Assembly (NCBI RefSeq): GCF_000332295.1
Contig: NZ_KB235930.1
Location: 2,375,395 to 2,439,394, forward strand
From: Fortiea contorta PCC 7126
Lineage (GTDB): Bacteria > Cyanobacteriota > Cyanobacteriia > Cyanobacteriales > Nostocaceae
Length of the DNA: 64,000 bases
Reading direction: 5' to 3'
Shown piece after piece: positions 1 to 9,682 of this stretch. Position 1 is the stretch's first letter; every line of letters starts with the position of its first letter. The notes under the pieces were generated by a model, which had not been told where the DNA came from, searched no databases, and was given only the letters and a program-made list of their open reading frames with translations. The position numbers and the translations under genes are program-made.

Positions 1-60
1 GTGGCTTCCCGAAGGGTAGGCGCAGAGAAGAGGAGGCTAAGAACAACTTTTGCAAGAGTC

Positions 61-180
61 ACCCCATCTCCCCACACTCCCCACACTTCCCACACTCCCC
101 ACACTCCCCACACTCCCCACACTCCCCACACTCCCCATCCCCCCATCTCCCCATCTCCCCATCTCCCCACCTCCCCATCA
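61..180. repeat. C-rich octamer/nonamer array (one-armed relative of the composite elements)
   Basis: Tandem CCCCACACT nonamers pass into CCCCATCT-type octamers. On the minus strand this reads as GGGG runs every 8-9 nt, a G-quadruplex pattern. It resembles the right arms of the four composite elements further along, but no 21-bp core is visible in bases 1-60. The array ends at the stop codon of the minus-strand sugar transferase, and the TGA of that gene lies inside a TGATGGGG repeat unit. Confidence 0.9.
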
Positions 181-1596
181 TCTGCCTTTACCGAGTAACA
201 CGACTCTGATAGTTTTAAAAGCGATCGCAATATCTAACCAAAAGGAGTAATTTTTGATGTAGTAGAGGTCATAAGCTAATTTTTCGTAGGCATCTTCTAC
301 TGAGGCGCCGTAGGGATATAGTACTTGTGCCCAGCCGGTGATTCCTGGTTTGACTAAATAACGTAACTCATAATAAGGAATTGCTTGTTTGAGCTTGATA
401 TCAAATTCTGGTCGTTCGGGACGGGGGCCGATTAAACTCATTTCACCTTGGAGCACGTTCCAGATTTGCGGTAGTTCATCGATCCGCAGTGCTCTTAACC
501 AGTGTCCCACTCTGGTGATGCGTGGATCGCGTTGAGACGCCCATTGTGCGCCGCGCTTTTCGGCATCTTGATACATGGAACGGAATTTATAAACTCTGAA
601 TGGTTTACCGTATAAGCCTGTGCGGAGTTGACTATAGAAGATTGGGCCTGGACTATCTAATTTAATTAGCAACGATACTAAAACCATGAGGGGAAAGAGT
701 AATATCAATAGCAGTACGGTGACAACTAAGTCTGTACACCGCTTCAGCTTGAGACTGATACCGCAAGAAATTAAATTAAATCCAGCGCTAAAGGCTAACC
801 ATTTATCTTCTAATAGGGAGGAGGGAATTTTGTACCACAAGGTTTCGCAAATATCCGGTAGTCTATAAACTGGGATGCCTTGCAGCCGTAATTCCATCAA
901 TTGTTGGATTTGTGCGGCGGAAAAATCTATTTGGGTGGCTACGACTACTCCTGACCAAGGTTGTTGATTCCAGTGATGCAAGTCGGTGAAGCAGCCGCTG
1001 CAATTGAGTTCTGCTGCTGTTTTTCTTAATTGTGTGATATTTTGGTCAGTCTCGGCGAGGACGACCAATCGCCCTAGGGGGTTTTGCTCTGTAAACATTT
1101 GGGCAAATTTGATGGCACTATCACTTGCACCCAAGATTAACCAATAACTTTGTTGAGCGTGCGATCGCAACCATTTTACCGCCCATAAGCGTAATGCGAT
1201 CGCGCAGATGGTAAACATACTCAAGCTAATGAATAAAACGCTTGGTTCTAACAAGCGGTAATCTGGCCAAGATTGGGATAGATAAATCAGAGTATAGGCG
1301 ATCGCGCCGACGATTAAGTTGCTGATGATGATCCGAGCCGGAGCGCGCAAACCTGCAATTTGCTTGTCTGGATGGTAAGTATCTGCTAAATAGAATCCAG
1401 TGATGGTAAGCGATATTAAACCATAAATTAGCAGATTCAGACTCGGCAATACTTGACCTAAGCGTAAGTAAACAGCCACCTGCAAACATACAACTAAGGT
1501 GAAAATATCCATTACTAAAAGCAACGTGGGTAAAAAACGCGGGCTTTTCAGTAACTTAATACTGCTCTTGTAACCGTGAAATGGTATCTCCAGCAT
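178..1596 (-). CDS. Exopolysaccharide polyprenyl glycosylphosphotransferase (initiating sugar transferase)
   Basis: A 472-aa membrane enzyme expected to move a sugar-1-phosphate from a nucleotide sugar to a polyprenyl phosphate carrier, the first step of EPS repeat-unit assembly. Several N-terminal hydrophobic segments (about 20-45, 52-72, 85-106, 116-140) precede a Rossmann-like region near 151-250, a membrane segment at about 288-311, and the C-terminal bacterial sugar transferase domain with KFRSM (337-341), RIDELPQIWNV (371-381), GPRP (390-393) and KPGITGW (416-422). Domain order and length fit the WbaP/CpsE/ExoY-like family with a full N-terminal half. The sugar specificity cannot be read from sequence. 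It points away from the wzc gene, with a 787-nt spacer between them. Its TGA stop is embedded in the adjacent G-rich repeat, so the last residues may be repeat-derived. Confidence 0.93.
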   Translation of the reverse strand: MLEIPFHGYKSSIKLLKSPRFLPTLLLVMDIFTLVVCLQVAVYLRLGQVLPSLNLLIYGLISLTITGFYLADTYHPDKQIAGLRAPARIIISNLIVGAIAYTLIYLSQSWPDYRLLEPSVLFISLSMFTICAIALRLWAVKWLRSHAQQSYWLILGASDSAIKFAQMFTEQNPLGRLVVLAETDQNITQLRKTAAELNCSGCFTDLHHWNQQPWSGVVVATQIDFSAAQIQQLMELRLQGIPVYRLPDICETLWYKIPSSLLEDKWLAFSAGFNLISCGISLKLKRCTDLVVTVLLLILLFPLMVLVSLLIKLDSPGPIFYSQLRTGLYGKPFRVYKFRSMYQDAEKRGAQWASQRDPRITRVGHWLRALRIDELPQIWNVLQGEMSLIGPRPERPEFDIKLKQAIPYYELRYLVKPGITGWAQVLYPYGASVEDAYEKLAYDLYYIKNYSFWLDIAIAFKTIRVVLLGKGR

Positions 1597-2383
1597 AAGT
1601 ATTTTTACTAATTTTGTTTTTGAGGTTAATGAGATGCAGCGAGTATCTTTTGATGCATTGTCATACTTTATCCCAGTAACCCTGATCTAGAGCGTCCATT
1701 ATAAGTTGCAAATATAGCAAAACTCTTTAGCTGTTTTTCAAATTATTTCAGTGAGTCCTGTTATCTTGCTAGTCCGATTTGCTACAAAAAATTATAATAA
1801 AGTTTTTATAAAAAGTAACTTCTGTAACTTGTTTTTCTGATATCTATGGCTGTAAGTGGCGGTTTTTAGTAAAATATACGCACTTTGTTCAATTAAATAT
1901 AGTTAAATATTACTTTAAATAAAATAATGTACAGTGAATATTAATGAACTAAGTAGGCAAGGTTCTATTGAGTTTAGCAAAGATAAATATTCTCTGATTT
2001 CAGTAATATTTATTACAAAAATTCCAGAATATATTAGTAAGATTTTTTCGGTTGAATGTATAGAAAGTTCCGGAAAATCTTGAATTTTAGATGAACAAAA
2101 AATAAAAAGTGGTATAGAATGGTCGGAAAATCAGGGGGTTATGCTGCGGATTGATACCAAAGCTCACTATCCACGGTTAATTTTTATAGGATTGTGACTG
2201 TATTAAAGATATACAACACCTATAGCTGTAGCCACATAGGTTAGGACATGAGCTAAAGATAAGACGCTTACACCAAGAGACTTTCAACCCTATTCCCTGC
2301 GATGCACTGAAGCTCACTCGAAGTGTTCCCTGTTCCCTGTTCCCTGCTATACATAAACTTTTTTGGTGAAGACTACAATATTT
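1597..2383. other. Long divergent intergenic region
   Basis: An AT-rich spacer between the divergent sugar transferase and wzc genes, so promoters for both are expected here. I see no convincing coding sequence. Near its right end are three tandem GTTCCCT heptamers (2325-2345), of the STRR type common in heterocystous cyanobacteria. No transcription factor site could be assigned with confidence. Confidence 0.6.
2325..2346. repeat. STRR-type heptamer repeat, GTTCCCT x3
   Basis: Three exact tandem copies of GTTCCCT lie about 40 nt upstream of the wzc start. The same heptamer recurs four times at 48810-48837 and in degraded form near 40725-40745. Confidence 0.9.
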
Positions 2384-4579
2384 ATGCCTACTAAGCAAGA
2401 ACACCCAGACGCGATTGATTTCAAGCAGTACTGGACAATCCTCAAAAGACGCTGGCTAGCGACATCGGTTGTAATCGGCTCTGTGTTTGGATTGACGGCC
2501 CTGGCTACCTTTTTGCAACAACCAGTTTATGAATCACAAGCCAAGCTACTGTTTAATAAGCAAAATGGTGTTTCATCACTGACAGGTATCTCAGCCAAGG
2601 TGGGAGAATTGGGAGGTCTAACCAACCTCAGTAACCCGGTGGATACGGAAGCTGAAGTTATCCGTTCCTACCCAATTATCAGCAAAACTATTACTAGTTT
2701 AGATCTTAAAGATAACAGGGGCGATCGCCTCACAATGGAAAAGTTTCTCAAAATATTAAAACTGAAAACCATCCGGGGAACCGATGTGATGCAGCTTTCC
2801 TACCGCAGCACCAATCCGGAGGAAGCAGCGACGGTGATTAATACGCTGATGAAATATTATTTAGAAAGTAACGTGCGTACCAACCGAGCAGAAGCCATAG
2901 CCGCACGAGAATTTTTAAGCAAGGAATTACCTAAAGTTGAAAACCGAGTTGTCAAAGCAGAGATGGCTTTGCGTCTGTTTAAAGAAAGAAATAAAGTCAT
3001 AGCTCTGGATATAGAAGCAAAAGTCGGCGTAGAAGGACTCAAAGATTTAGCCGAAGCCATAGCGAGAGCTCAAGCAGAACTAGTGAGTGCTAGCGCTCGT
3101 TCCGCTGCTTTGCAAAATCAAATGGAATTGAACACCAAGCAAGCCGTAGCACTGAGCAATTTAAGTCAATCGCCTGGAGTGCAACAAGTATTGACCCAAT
3201 ATCAAAAGGTTCAAGATGAAATAGCTGTAGCTAAAACTCGGTACACAGAAGATAATCCCACAATTGTGAATCTGGTAGAAAAAGCAGCCGCTCTCAAAAA
3301 CCAACTAGAAGGTCGGGTGACGCAAACTCTAGGTAAATCTGAATATGTCCCGGAAGCAAATTTGCAAATTGGCGAACTCAAACAGACTCTGACTACAGAT
3401 TTAGTCAAAGCAGAGGTAGAACGGTTAGCTTTAGCCAAACAAGTTATACAACTGCAACAAACGTTTACATTTAACCAAAAACGACTGTACAGTTTACCCA
3501 GACTCGAACAACAACAGCTACAGCTACAGCGACAATTGCAGGTAGCACGAGTGACTTATGAACAATTATTAAAGCAATTACAAGAAGTACAGGTACTAGA
3601 AAACCAAAATGTCGGTAACGCGCGAGTAATTTCTCAAGGTTTAGTTCCTGATAAACAAGTCTCTCCTATCATTGCATTAAACCTAGCTCTGGGCGGATTT
3701 TTGGGAATCTTGCTGGGTCTGGGAACAGCATTATTATTGGAATCTATGGATAATTCCCTCAAAAATGTGGAGGAAGTCAAGCGATTATTGGGTTATCCAG
3801 TTTTGGGTACAATTCCCCTAGCTGAAAAGTCCAAGGAAAATGAACACGAAGGAAGTCCAGAATTACCTGTACTTAACAATCCTTATTCACCAGAATCAGC
3901 AGCTTTCGAGATGCTGCAGACGAATTTGAATTTCTGCGTCTCTGACAGGAAGCTGAAAGTGATTGTGCTCAGTAGTTCCATTCCCGGTGAAGGTAAATCT
4001 TTTGTAGCCGCTAACCTCGCAGTAGCCGCAACTCAAATGGGACGCCGAGTCCTGTTAATAGATGCAGATATGCGTCGCCCCCGTCAGCATAAAATTTGGG
4101 AACAATCTAACCTGATTGGGCTGAGTAATGTTTTAGTCAATCAAGCTGAGTTGCAAAGCTCTACCAAAGAAGCGTTAATGGCGATGGATTTGCTCACAGC
4201 GGGGACAATTCCACCAAATCCAGCCGCACTGCTTGATTCTCAGCGGTTAACTACTTTGATTAAGGAGGCCACAGGAGAATATGATTTTGTGATTATTGAC
4301 GCCCCACCTCTGACTGCAGTTGCTGACGCACAAATATTAGGTAAGTTGGTTGATGGATTGTTGTTAGTTGTGCGTCCTGGTGTCGTTGAATCGGCCGCTG
4401 CTGGTGCTGCTAAAGCGTTGTTGGAACAGTCTGAGCAGCGAGTCTTGGGTATGGTGGTCAATGGTGTGACTGCGGGTACTAGTCGTGGTGGCTATTACAC
4501 CAAAGGTTATTACGGAGCTAAGGAATTTGAAAAGAATGGCAAGGGTGATATGAAGCTGCCTAAAATTGGTGTTTCTTGA
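2384..4579 (+). CDS. Wzc-type polysaccharide co-polymerase / tyrosine autokinase
   Basis: A roughly 731-aa inner-membrane protein that sets chain length and controls EPS export through C-terminal tyrosine phosphorylation. The order seen is an N-terminal Wzz domain with a first membrane helix (about 25-45), a long coiled-coil-rich periplasmic region with a GNVR-like tail, a second helix (about 430-453), and a BY-kinase domain with Walker A GEGKS (about 535-539), Walker A' LLIDADMRR (about 555-563) and Walker B FVIIDAPPL (about 634-642). A tyrosine cluster, GGYYTKGYYG, near 702-711 is the likely autophosphorylation tail. The frame is open from a TTG at 2363, but ATG 2384 gives the expected start just before the conserved DFKQYWTILKRRW. 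It heads the plus-strand EPS genes. Confidence 0.95.
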   Translation: MPTKQEHPDAIDFKQYWTILKRRWLATSVVIGSVFGLTALATFLQQPVYESQAKLLFNKQNGVSSLTGISAKVGELGGLTNLSNPVDTEAEVIRSYPIISKTITSLDLKDNRGDRLTMEKFLKILKLKTIRGTDVMQLSYRSTNPEEAATVINTLMKYYLESNVRTNRAEAIAAREFLSKELPKVENRVVKAEMALRLFKERNKVIALDIEAKVGVEGLKDLAEAIARAQAELVSASARSAALQNQMELNTKQAVALSNLSQSPGVQQVLTQYQKVQDEIAVAKTRYTEDNPTIVNLVEKAAALKNQLEGRVTQTLGKSEYVPEANLQIGELKQTLTTDLVKAEVERLALAKQVIQLQQTFTFNQKRLYSLPRLEQQQLQLQRQLQVARVTYEQLLKQLQEVQVLENQNVGNARVISQGLVPDKQVSPIIALNLALGGFLGILLGLGTALLLESMDNSLKNVEEVKRLLGYPVLGTIPLAEKSKENEHEGSPELPVLNNPYSPESAAFEMLQTNLNFCVSDRKLKVIVLSSSIPGEGKSFVAANLAVAATQMGRRVLLIDADMRRPRQHKIWEQSNLIGLSNVLVNQAELQSSTKEALMAMDLLTAGTIPPNPAALLDSQRLTTLIKEATGEYDFVIIDAPPLTAVADAQILGKLVDGLLLVVRPGVVESAAAGAAKALLEQSEQRVLGMVVNGVTAGTSRGGYYTKGYYGAKEFEKNGKGDMKLPKIGVS

Positions 4580-4763
4580 TGCTTTTTTATATTTAGATAA
4601 TTCTACTCAGTCAACTTTGTCATGAATAAATTATTTAGCAATATTGAATCAGTCAACAGATGATTAAGATTACCGAGAAAAACAACAAATTTTAGAGAGA
4701 ATTTGGATGAACTATAAACAAAGGACTACTAGGAATTGTTTAGCTAGCATCGTGGCGGTCTAG

Positions 4764-6236
4764 ATGGGAAACAAGCTGTTAAAAAACAGTTTTTATAACG
4801 CTATAGCAGGAGCCGCACGCATTGGACTAGCTTTATTAACAATTCCTGCACTAATTCGCCTACTTGGAATTAAGGAATATGGCTTATGGGCGTTAGCTTC
4901 TGCAGTGGTAGACTTAATTGCTTTATCTGGTAACGGTATTTCAGTAACGACAACAGTCTTTGGTTCACAAGACCTAACGCAAGACAATTCAGAGTCAGGT
5001 TTATCTAAAACATTAACAGTTATTGCTGGAGGTACTTTCTTAATTGCCTCATTAGCAATGATTGCACTCTGGTTTAGTGCTGAATCAATTATCCTGTTGT
5101 TTCCGCAACTTGAAGTTGACCAAAAAGCAATGGTTATACAAGCTTTCCAAATTGGAGGGTTAGTAATTTGGTCTAGGTTAATGCAGCAAGTTTTGATGGG
5201 AATTGAGCAAGCTTACCAAAAATACGGGGAACTTAACCTGATAAATACTCTACAGAATGTATTGCTAAGTTTAGGACTATTTATTGTTGCTTGGATGGGT
5301 GGACGAACAATTGAACTGATGCAGTGGCAAGTAGTTACATGTGTCATAATTTTGTTGAGCCATCTTTGGACTGTTAAAAAGCTAGTTAAAGGTTTAAATC
5401 TACAACTTATTTGGGAAGCTAAAAAAGCTGCTGATATTCTACAACATAGTTTTGTCAGTTGGTTAATTTGCTTAGGCAGCGTTTCTTTTGGCAGAGGTGA
5501 TAGACTAATTGTTGCCTCAGTACTAGGTTCGGAAAATTTAGGTATTTACGCAGCAATTACTGATGCAACATCAGCAATGAATAATTTTGCAGCTCTACCA
5601 GTTCAGCCTATTGTTCCATTACTCAGCAATCCATTATCAGACACAGATACAGGTAAAGTAAAACTTAAACAACAAATTAAACAAACTTTTCATTTAAATG
5701 CAATAATTGCCTTAATTTCCGCAGCTTGGTTGTTTACCTTAGCGCCGTTTGTTATAGAATTTTTACTTAAAAATGCATCAAGTAATGTTAGTATTTATGC
5801 ATTTAAAATCGCTGTCATCATTTATGGTCTTGCTGCCCTAAATGCAGTAGGATTTTACGTTCTTTTGAGTTTAGCCATAAATTTAGCAATGCTACTTCAA
5901 TTAACAAGTAGTTTTTTGGCATTACTATTAATTACTTTTGGAGCTACTAGTTTTGGATTATTGGGTGCAGTGGTAGGTAATTTAGGTTTTCTCGCTACAT
6001 GGATCATGCTTTATTTAGCTATGAAACAATTAAATTTTTCAAAATGGTTTTGGTTACAATGTTTAGCTTTACCCTTGTTATGGTTTTTAGTCTCTATATT
6101 AACTTGTTTGTTAACATCTAATTATTTATATATAAACATTATACTTCTGGCGATTGAAACATTAATTTTAATAGCCTGGTTTTTAAAAACACAAAAACAA
6201 AATCTTTTGATAACATTAGCTAAGTCTAAAGTTTAA
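4764..6236 (+). CDS. Wzx-like oligosaccharide flippase (MOP superfamily)
   Basis: A 490-aa integral membrane protein with about 12-14 hydrophobic segments over its whole length and the N-terminal pattern of polysaccharide exporters (an amphipathic start followed by RIGLALLTIPALIRLLGIKEYGLWALA). The expected role is to flip the lipid-linked repeat unit across the plasma membrane for polymerisation. It sits between wzc and a Wzy-like polymerase, which supports the assignment. The region is clearly AT-rich, as is usual for transferred O-antigen/EPS genes. The substrate is unknown. Confidence 0.85.
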   Translation: MGNKLLKNSFYNAIAGAARIGLALLTIPALIRLLGIKEYGLWALASAVVDLIALSGNGISVTTTVFGSQDLTQDNSESGLSKTLTVIAGGTFLIASLAMIALWFSAESIILLFPQLEVDQKAMVIQAFQIGGLVIWSRLMQQVLMGIEQAYQKYGELNLINTLQNVLLSLGLFIVAWMGGRTIELMQWQVVTCVIILLSHLWTVKKLVKGLNLQLIWEAKKAADILQHSFVSWLICLGSVSFGRGDRLIVASVLGSENLGIYAAITDATSAMNNFAALPVQPIVPLLSNPLSDTDTGKVKLKQQIKQTFHLNAIIALISAAWLFTLAPFVIEFLLKNASSNVSIYAFKIAVIIYGLAALNAVGFYVLLSLAINLAMLLQLTSSFLALLLITFGATSFGLLGAVVGNLGFLATWIMLYLAMKQLNFSKWFWLQCLALPLLWFLVSILTCLLTSNYLYINIILLAIETLILIAWFLKTQKQNLLITLAKSKV

Positions 6237-6284
6237 TATACTAATCGAAATAACCATCTTGTATCAAGATAAATTAAATTCAAT

Positions 6285-7427
6285 ATGACAGAAGAAATCG
6301 TCAAATTTTTTCCCAGTGTATACTTTATAACTATTTTATTTTTATATTATCTAATTAATTATATTAATTTTTCTCGTCGAGAAATTCTGCAAATACTATT
6401 TATTTCTTATTGTGGTTGGGGCGTTTTTCTTGGTTCGAGAAACATATATGACGACATAACTTTAGACCCATATATTTTTCATGACCAAGCAAAAAATTTA
6501 TCTATAGGAGAATTATGGAGTGATAATTTTCCTAAAATAGATATACTATTACAATTAATAATTAAGTTTTTCTTGAGTATAGTAGGTAATGACATCCTAG
6601 CAATGATTTTGACTCAGCTTGTATTAGTGAGTATCATTTTTTTCGGAGTTTTATACTTCACGAGTTTTAACCCCAATTCACTTTTACTGACAATATCATT
6701 TTTAGTGTTCACAAACACGGGTGTGTTGTTGACTGGAAACTTTTTAAGACAGGGACTAGCTGTTGCGATTTTTATTAATATTCTTCATTTGGCGACATCA
6801 TGCTTTGACTCTAGTAAAAAAAACAGATCAAAGTCTTTCAAAGTATGGTATTTATTTCTACTTGCAATCGCTCAGATATTTTCTCACTTATCAAGTATAT
6901 ACTTGTTAATAAGCTTAGGACTTGCTGAGAGTTTTCAAGTCAAAAGATTGTCTCAGCCATTGTTTTTAATATCATTTTTATTATTCTCTATATTTATTCT
7001 ATTTATAGGTCAATTTCTTTTCTTGAGTTCTAATGAAATTTATGGTGGATATGAAGGTGCATATGCTGAAGGTAGAGATATTTTATATATAAAGTTAGTA
7101 ATTGATGCAGTAGTTTTATTTTCATTAATGTTATTGAAAAAAATATTGCCTAACATAGAAAGTAATAATTTTAGTTTACTTTTCAAATCTTGTATTATGC
7201 TATTCATCGCATGTTTATTCTACTCTTATGCTCCTGTTATTTCTTTACGTCTTGAATATTATTTAAATTTTCTTTTAATTATTGTTTTTGCATCGTTAAT
7301 TTCCAGCAATTCCTTAGATAATAGACGCATAATTAAAAGAATTACATTGCTTTCCATTACTCTCATGTATTGCTATTCATTTTTTGTTTATAATCATCCA
7401 TCAATCACTAGAACTATGATTTTCTAA
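6285..7427 (+). CDS. Wzy/EpsG-like polysaccharide polymerase
   Basis: A 380-aa polytopic membrane protein with about ten hydrophobic helices and low GC. The early SRNIYDDITLDPYIFHDQAKN segment and LLTGNFLRQGLAVAIFI (about 147-163) match the pattern of EpsG/Wzy polymerases, in which an FxRQxLA-type motif follows the third helix pair. It lies 48 nt after the flippase and 39 nt before a glycosyltransferase, so it is probably in one operon. The expected function is polymerising flipped repeat units on the outer face of the inner membrane. Wzy proteins are too divergent for certainty, and the call rests on topology plus context. Confidence 0.7.
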   Translation: MTEEIVKFFPSVYFITILFLYYLINYINFSRREILQILFISYCGWGVFLGSRNIYDDITLDPYIFHDQAKNLSIGELWSDNFPKIDILLQLIIKFFLSIVGNDILAMILTQLVLVSIIFFGVLYFTSFNPNSLLLTISFLVFTNTGVLLTGNFLRQGLAVAIFINILHLATSCFDSSKKNRSKSFKVWYLFLLAIAQIFSHLSSIYLLISLGLAESFQVKRLSQPLFLISFLLFSIFILFIGQFLFLSSNEIYGGYEGAYAEGRDILYIKLVIDAVVLFSLMLLKKILPNIESNNFSLLFKSCIMLFIACLFYSYAPVISLRLEYYLNFLLIIVFASLISSNSLDNRRIIKRITLLSITLMYCYSFFVYNHPSITRTMIF

Positions 7428-7466
7428 ACAATTGTAAATAGTTGAAATTGATATTAAGTATTTCAT

Positions 7467-8516
7467 ATGCACATAAAATATATTTGTTTTCCTAAAAACC
7501 CTAATTTAAATCATTGCGCTGAATCATTTGATATAGCACTAAAATCAAATGGTAATAGCAATAATAATGAATGTATAAATGTTATTCATCATCTTGATAA
7601 TGTAAATTTTTTCAAGCTTATTGTTATGATGATAAATTTGCCGTCTAGCGACAAGATGTCATTGTTTTTATTTGCAATTCAATTTAAATATCTAGTTTTA
7701 AATATAATTTTGAGAATTTTTAGTAAAATTTTTAATAAAGATTTACAAGTGTACTATCTCATGCATGAACCACGTTATGAGAAAGGAAGAATTAATCCAG
7801 TAAAAGCATATATTGTTTATTACTATCATTTATTAATTGGTTATTTAGCAGATAAAATTTTTCTTCCCAGCGATGAAGCTTTACTGAAAGCTAAAACTTT
7901 TATCGCCAGCCATAAGCTTTACCAAGTAAATTTAACATTTGCGTCCGTTCCTAAACAAGAACTGGAAAAAAATTTATCACGCTTGAAATTTGATTGGGAA
8001 AATCTGAAAACTTTTTCTTTATTAGGTACATCTTCTCAAGATAAAAATCCTCAAGGTTTCTTATCTTTTGCAGATATGCTCAACAAAGTTTACGCTGACA
8101 AGTCTCAATTTATTCGTGCTGGACGCGATAGTAATATACACGTAAATTATGATGATGAGCTAATAATTAGATTTCCTGGATACATGTCTGCTAGTGCTAA
8201 AAAGTTTTTGCTTGGCTTAACGCACTTTGTTGTAATTCCCTACAGCTTTTCTACTCAGAGTGGTGTAATAGCTGAAGCATTGAGTTATGGGAAATTATTA
8301 ATTGTCAATGATATACCTGCATTTTCTCATTTAAAAGAGTTACAATTTGTTTTTGTGATTGATTTTAATGACGAAAAATCTATATTAAAACTCGTAGATG
8401 AGATATTTATGATGAATGTCAATGAATATGAATCTCGTTATTACCAGTCCTTAAAATACTTTCAAGAAAATCATTCTGAAAGTTATCTTGCACAAAAATT
8501 GCTTGATGTTTTATAA
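7467..8516 (+). CDS. Glycosyltransferase, GT4-like
   Basis: A 349-aa protein without clear membrane segments. The C-terminal half carries a GT-B-type nucleotide-sugar binding pattern: SGVIAEALSYGKLLIVNDIPAF, with the acidic residue of an E-x7-E-like motif, and FPGYMS before it. An N-terminal YLMHEPRYEKGR segment resembles acceptor-domain sequences of EPS glycosyltransferases. It is very AT-rich, as is the preceding gene. The likely role is adding one sugar of the EPS repeat unit. Donor and linkage are unknown. Confidence 0.75.
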   Translation: MHIKYICFPKNPNLNHCAESFDIALKSNGNSNNNECINVIHHLDNVNFFKLIVMMINLPSSDKMSLFLFAIQFKYLVLNIILRIFSKIFNKDLQVYYLMHEPRYEKGRINPVKAYIVYYYHLLIGYLADKIFLPSDEALLKAKTFIASHKLYQVNLTFASVPKQELEKNLSRLKFDWENLKTFSLLGTSSQDKNPQGFLSFADMLNKVYADKSQFIRAGRDSNIHVNYDDELIIRFPGYMSASAKKFLLGLTHFVVIPYSFSTQSGVIAEALSYGKLLIVNDIPAFSHLKELQFVFVIDFNDEKSILKLVDEIFMMNVNEYESRYYQSLKYFQENHSESYLAQKLLDVL

Positions 8517-8581
8517 AAATCTTTGGAGAAAGTTTTAATTTAATGAAGGCAGTAAGAGGAAATCAAAAATAATAAATTAAA

Positions 8582-9643
8582 ATGCATAACGCAACTTTGC
8601 CTACTATATCACTAGCTATTCCTACATACAATGAAGCAAGCCATATAAAAAAATTAATCAAAGGATTTCTCTCAACTGAATATCCTAATTTAATTGAAAT
8701 AATTGTGGCTGATGGTGGAAGTACTGATGATACTCAAGAGATTGTCCAGAAACTATCTGTAGAAGACTCTCGTGTTCAACTCATACACAATCCCCTCAAA
8801 ATTCAATCTGCTGGTCTGAATTTAATTTTACATGAATGCAAAGGTGAGGTTTTTCTCAGAGCAGACGCACATTCAGATTATGCGCCTGACTATATTGAAA
8901 AATGTATAGAAGCATTATTAGAATCCAAAGCTGTAAATGTTGGTGGAGCGCAACGTTTTGCAGCTAAAACACCTTTTCAAGCCGGAATAGCTTTAAGTTC
9001 CAAAAGTATTTTAGGTAGTGGTGGCGCTAAATATCGAGATGTTGATTATGACGGATATGCTGAAACTGTGTATTTAGGATGTTTTTGGAGAAAATCTTTA
9101 TTAGAAGTTTCTGGATATTGTGTGGAAGCAACTCCTAATGAAGATGCAGAATTGAATCAACGATTAATTAAAGATAATTCCCAAGCGATATATATTAGTT
9201 CCAAAATTCATGTTTGGTATTATCCCAGAAAAACTTGGAAATCTCTATGGATTCAATATTTTAAATACGGTGGTGGTCGCTACCGAACAACTACCAAGCA
9301 TTCAATTAAGTTACAGATGCGGGGAATGATACCGTTTTTAGTAATATCTATCACAACTTTAATATTGTTTGTTGACTTACTATTTCCTCAGTTAGGATTA
9401 CCGATGGAAATATTAGTTTTGTGTGGGATTTTATTACCTTTTCTGGAAAGTTGGCGTATAACTGCTAAATTTAACAAAGACTTTGTTGCAGAAATTTGGC
9501 GAGGTGATAAGGATAAAATTCCCTCATTTCTCAGTCGCTGGTTTTTATGTGGAGTTACATTATTAATAATGCCACTTGCTCACTCTTCTGGTTACGCTTA
9601 TCAGCTAGTTCGACACAAAATATTGAGAGTTAGTGATTGGTAG
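8582..9643 (+). CDS. Glycosyltransferase family 2 (ExoA-like)
   Basis: A 353-aa protein with an N-terminal GT-A domain: SLAIPTYNEASHI (9-21), the donor-binding ADGGSTDDT (43-51), the metal-binding RADAHSD (about 96-102) and EDAELNQRL (about 187-195). Near 244-266 and 274-290, and again near the C-terminus, there are membrane segments, as in succinoglycan ExoA-type enzymes that act at the inner membrane face. It is the last plus-strand gene of the block, ends 39 nt from the convergent rfbD, and probably adds a sugar to the EPS repeat unit. Confidence 0.88.
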   Translation: MHNATLPTISLAIPTYNEASHIKKLIKGFLSTEYPNLIEIIVADGGSTDDTQEIVQKLSVEDSRVQLIHNPLKIQSAGLNLILHECKGEVFLRADAHSDYAPDYIEKCIEALLESKAVNVGGAQRFAAKTPFQAGIALSSKSILGSGGAKYRDVDYDGYAETVYLGCFWRKSLLEVSGYCVEATPNEDAELNQRLIKDNSQAIYISSKIHVWYYPRKTWKSLWIQYFKYGGGRYRTTTKHSIKLQMRGMIPFLVISITTLILFVDLLFPQLGLPMEILVLCGILLPFLESWRITAKFNKDFVAEIWRGDKDKIPSFLSRWFLCGVTLLIMPLAHSSGYAYQLVRHKILRVSDW

Positions 9644-9682
9644 AGCCAAGCTTTTAACGTCCTCGCAAAAACTGCAAATCTG

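Noticed and set aside
1-198. 65-aa and 66-aa ORFs at the window start
   Set aside because: HTPHTPHTP and LPTLPTLPT strings are translations of the C-rich repeat.
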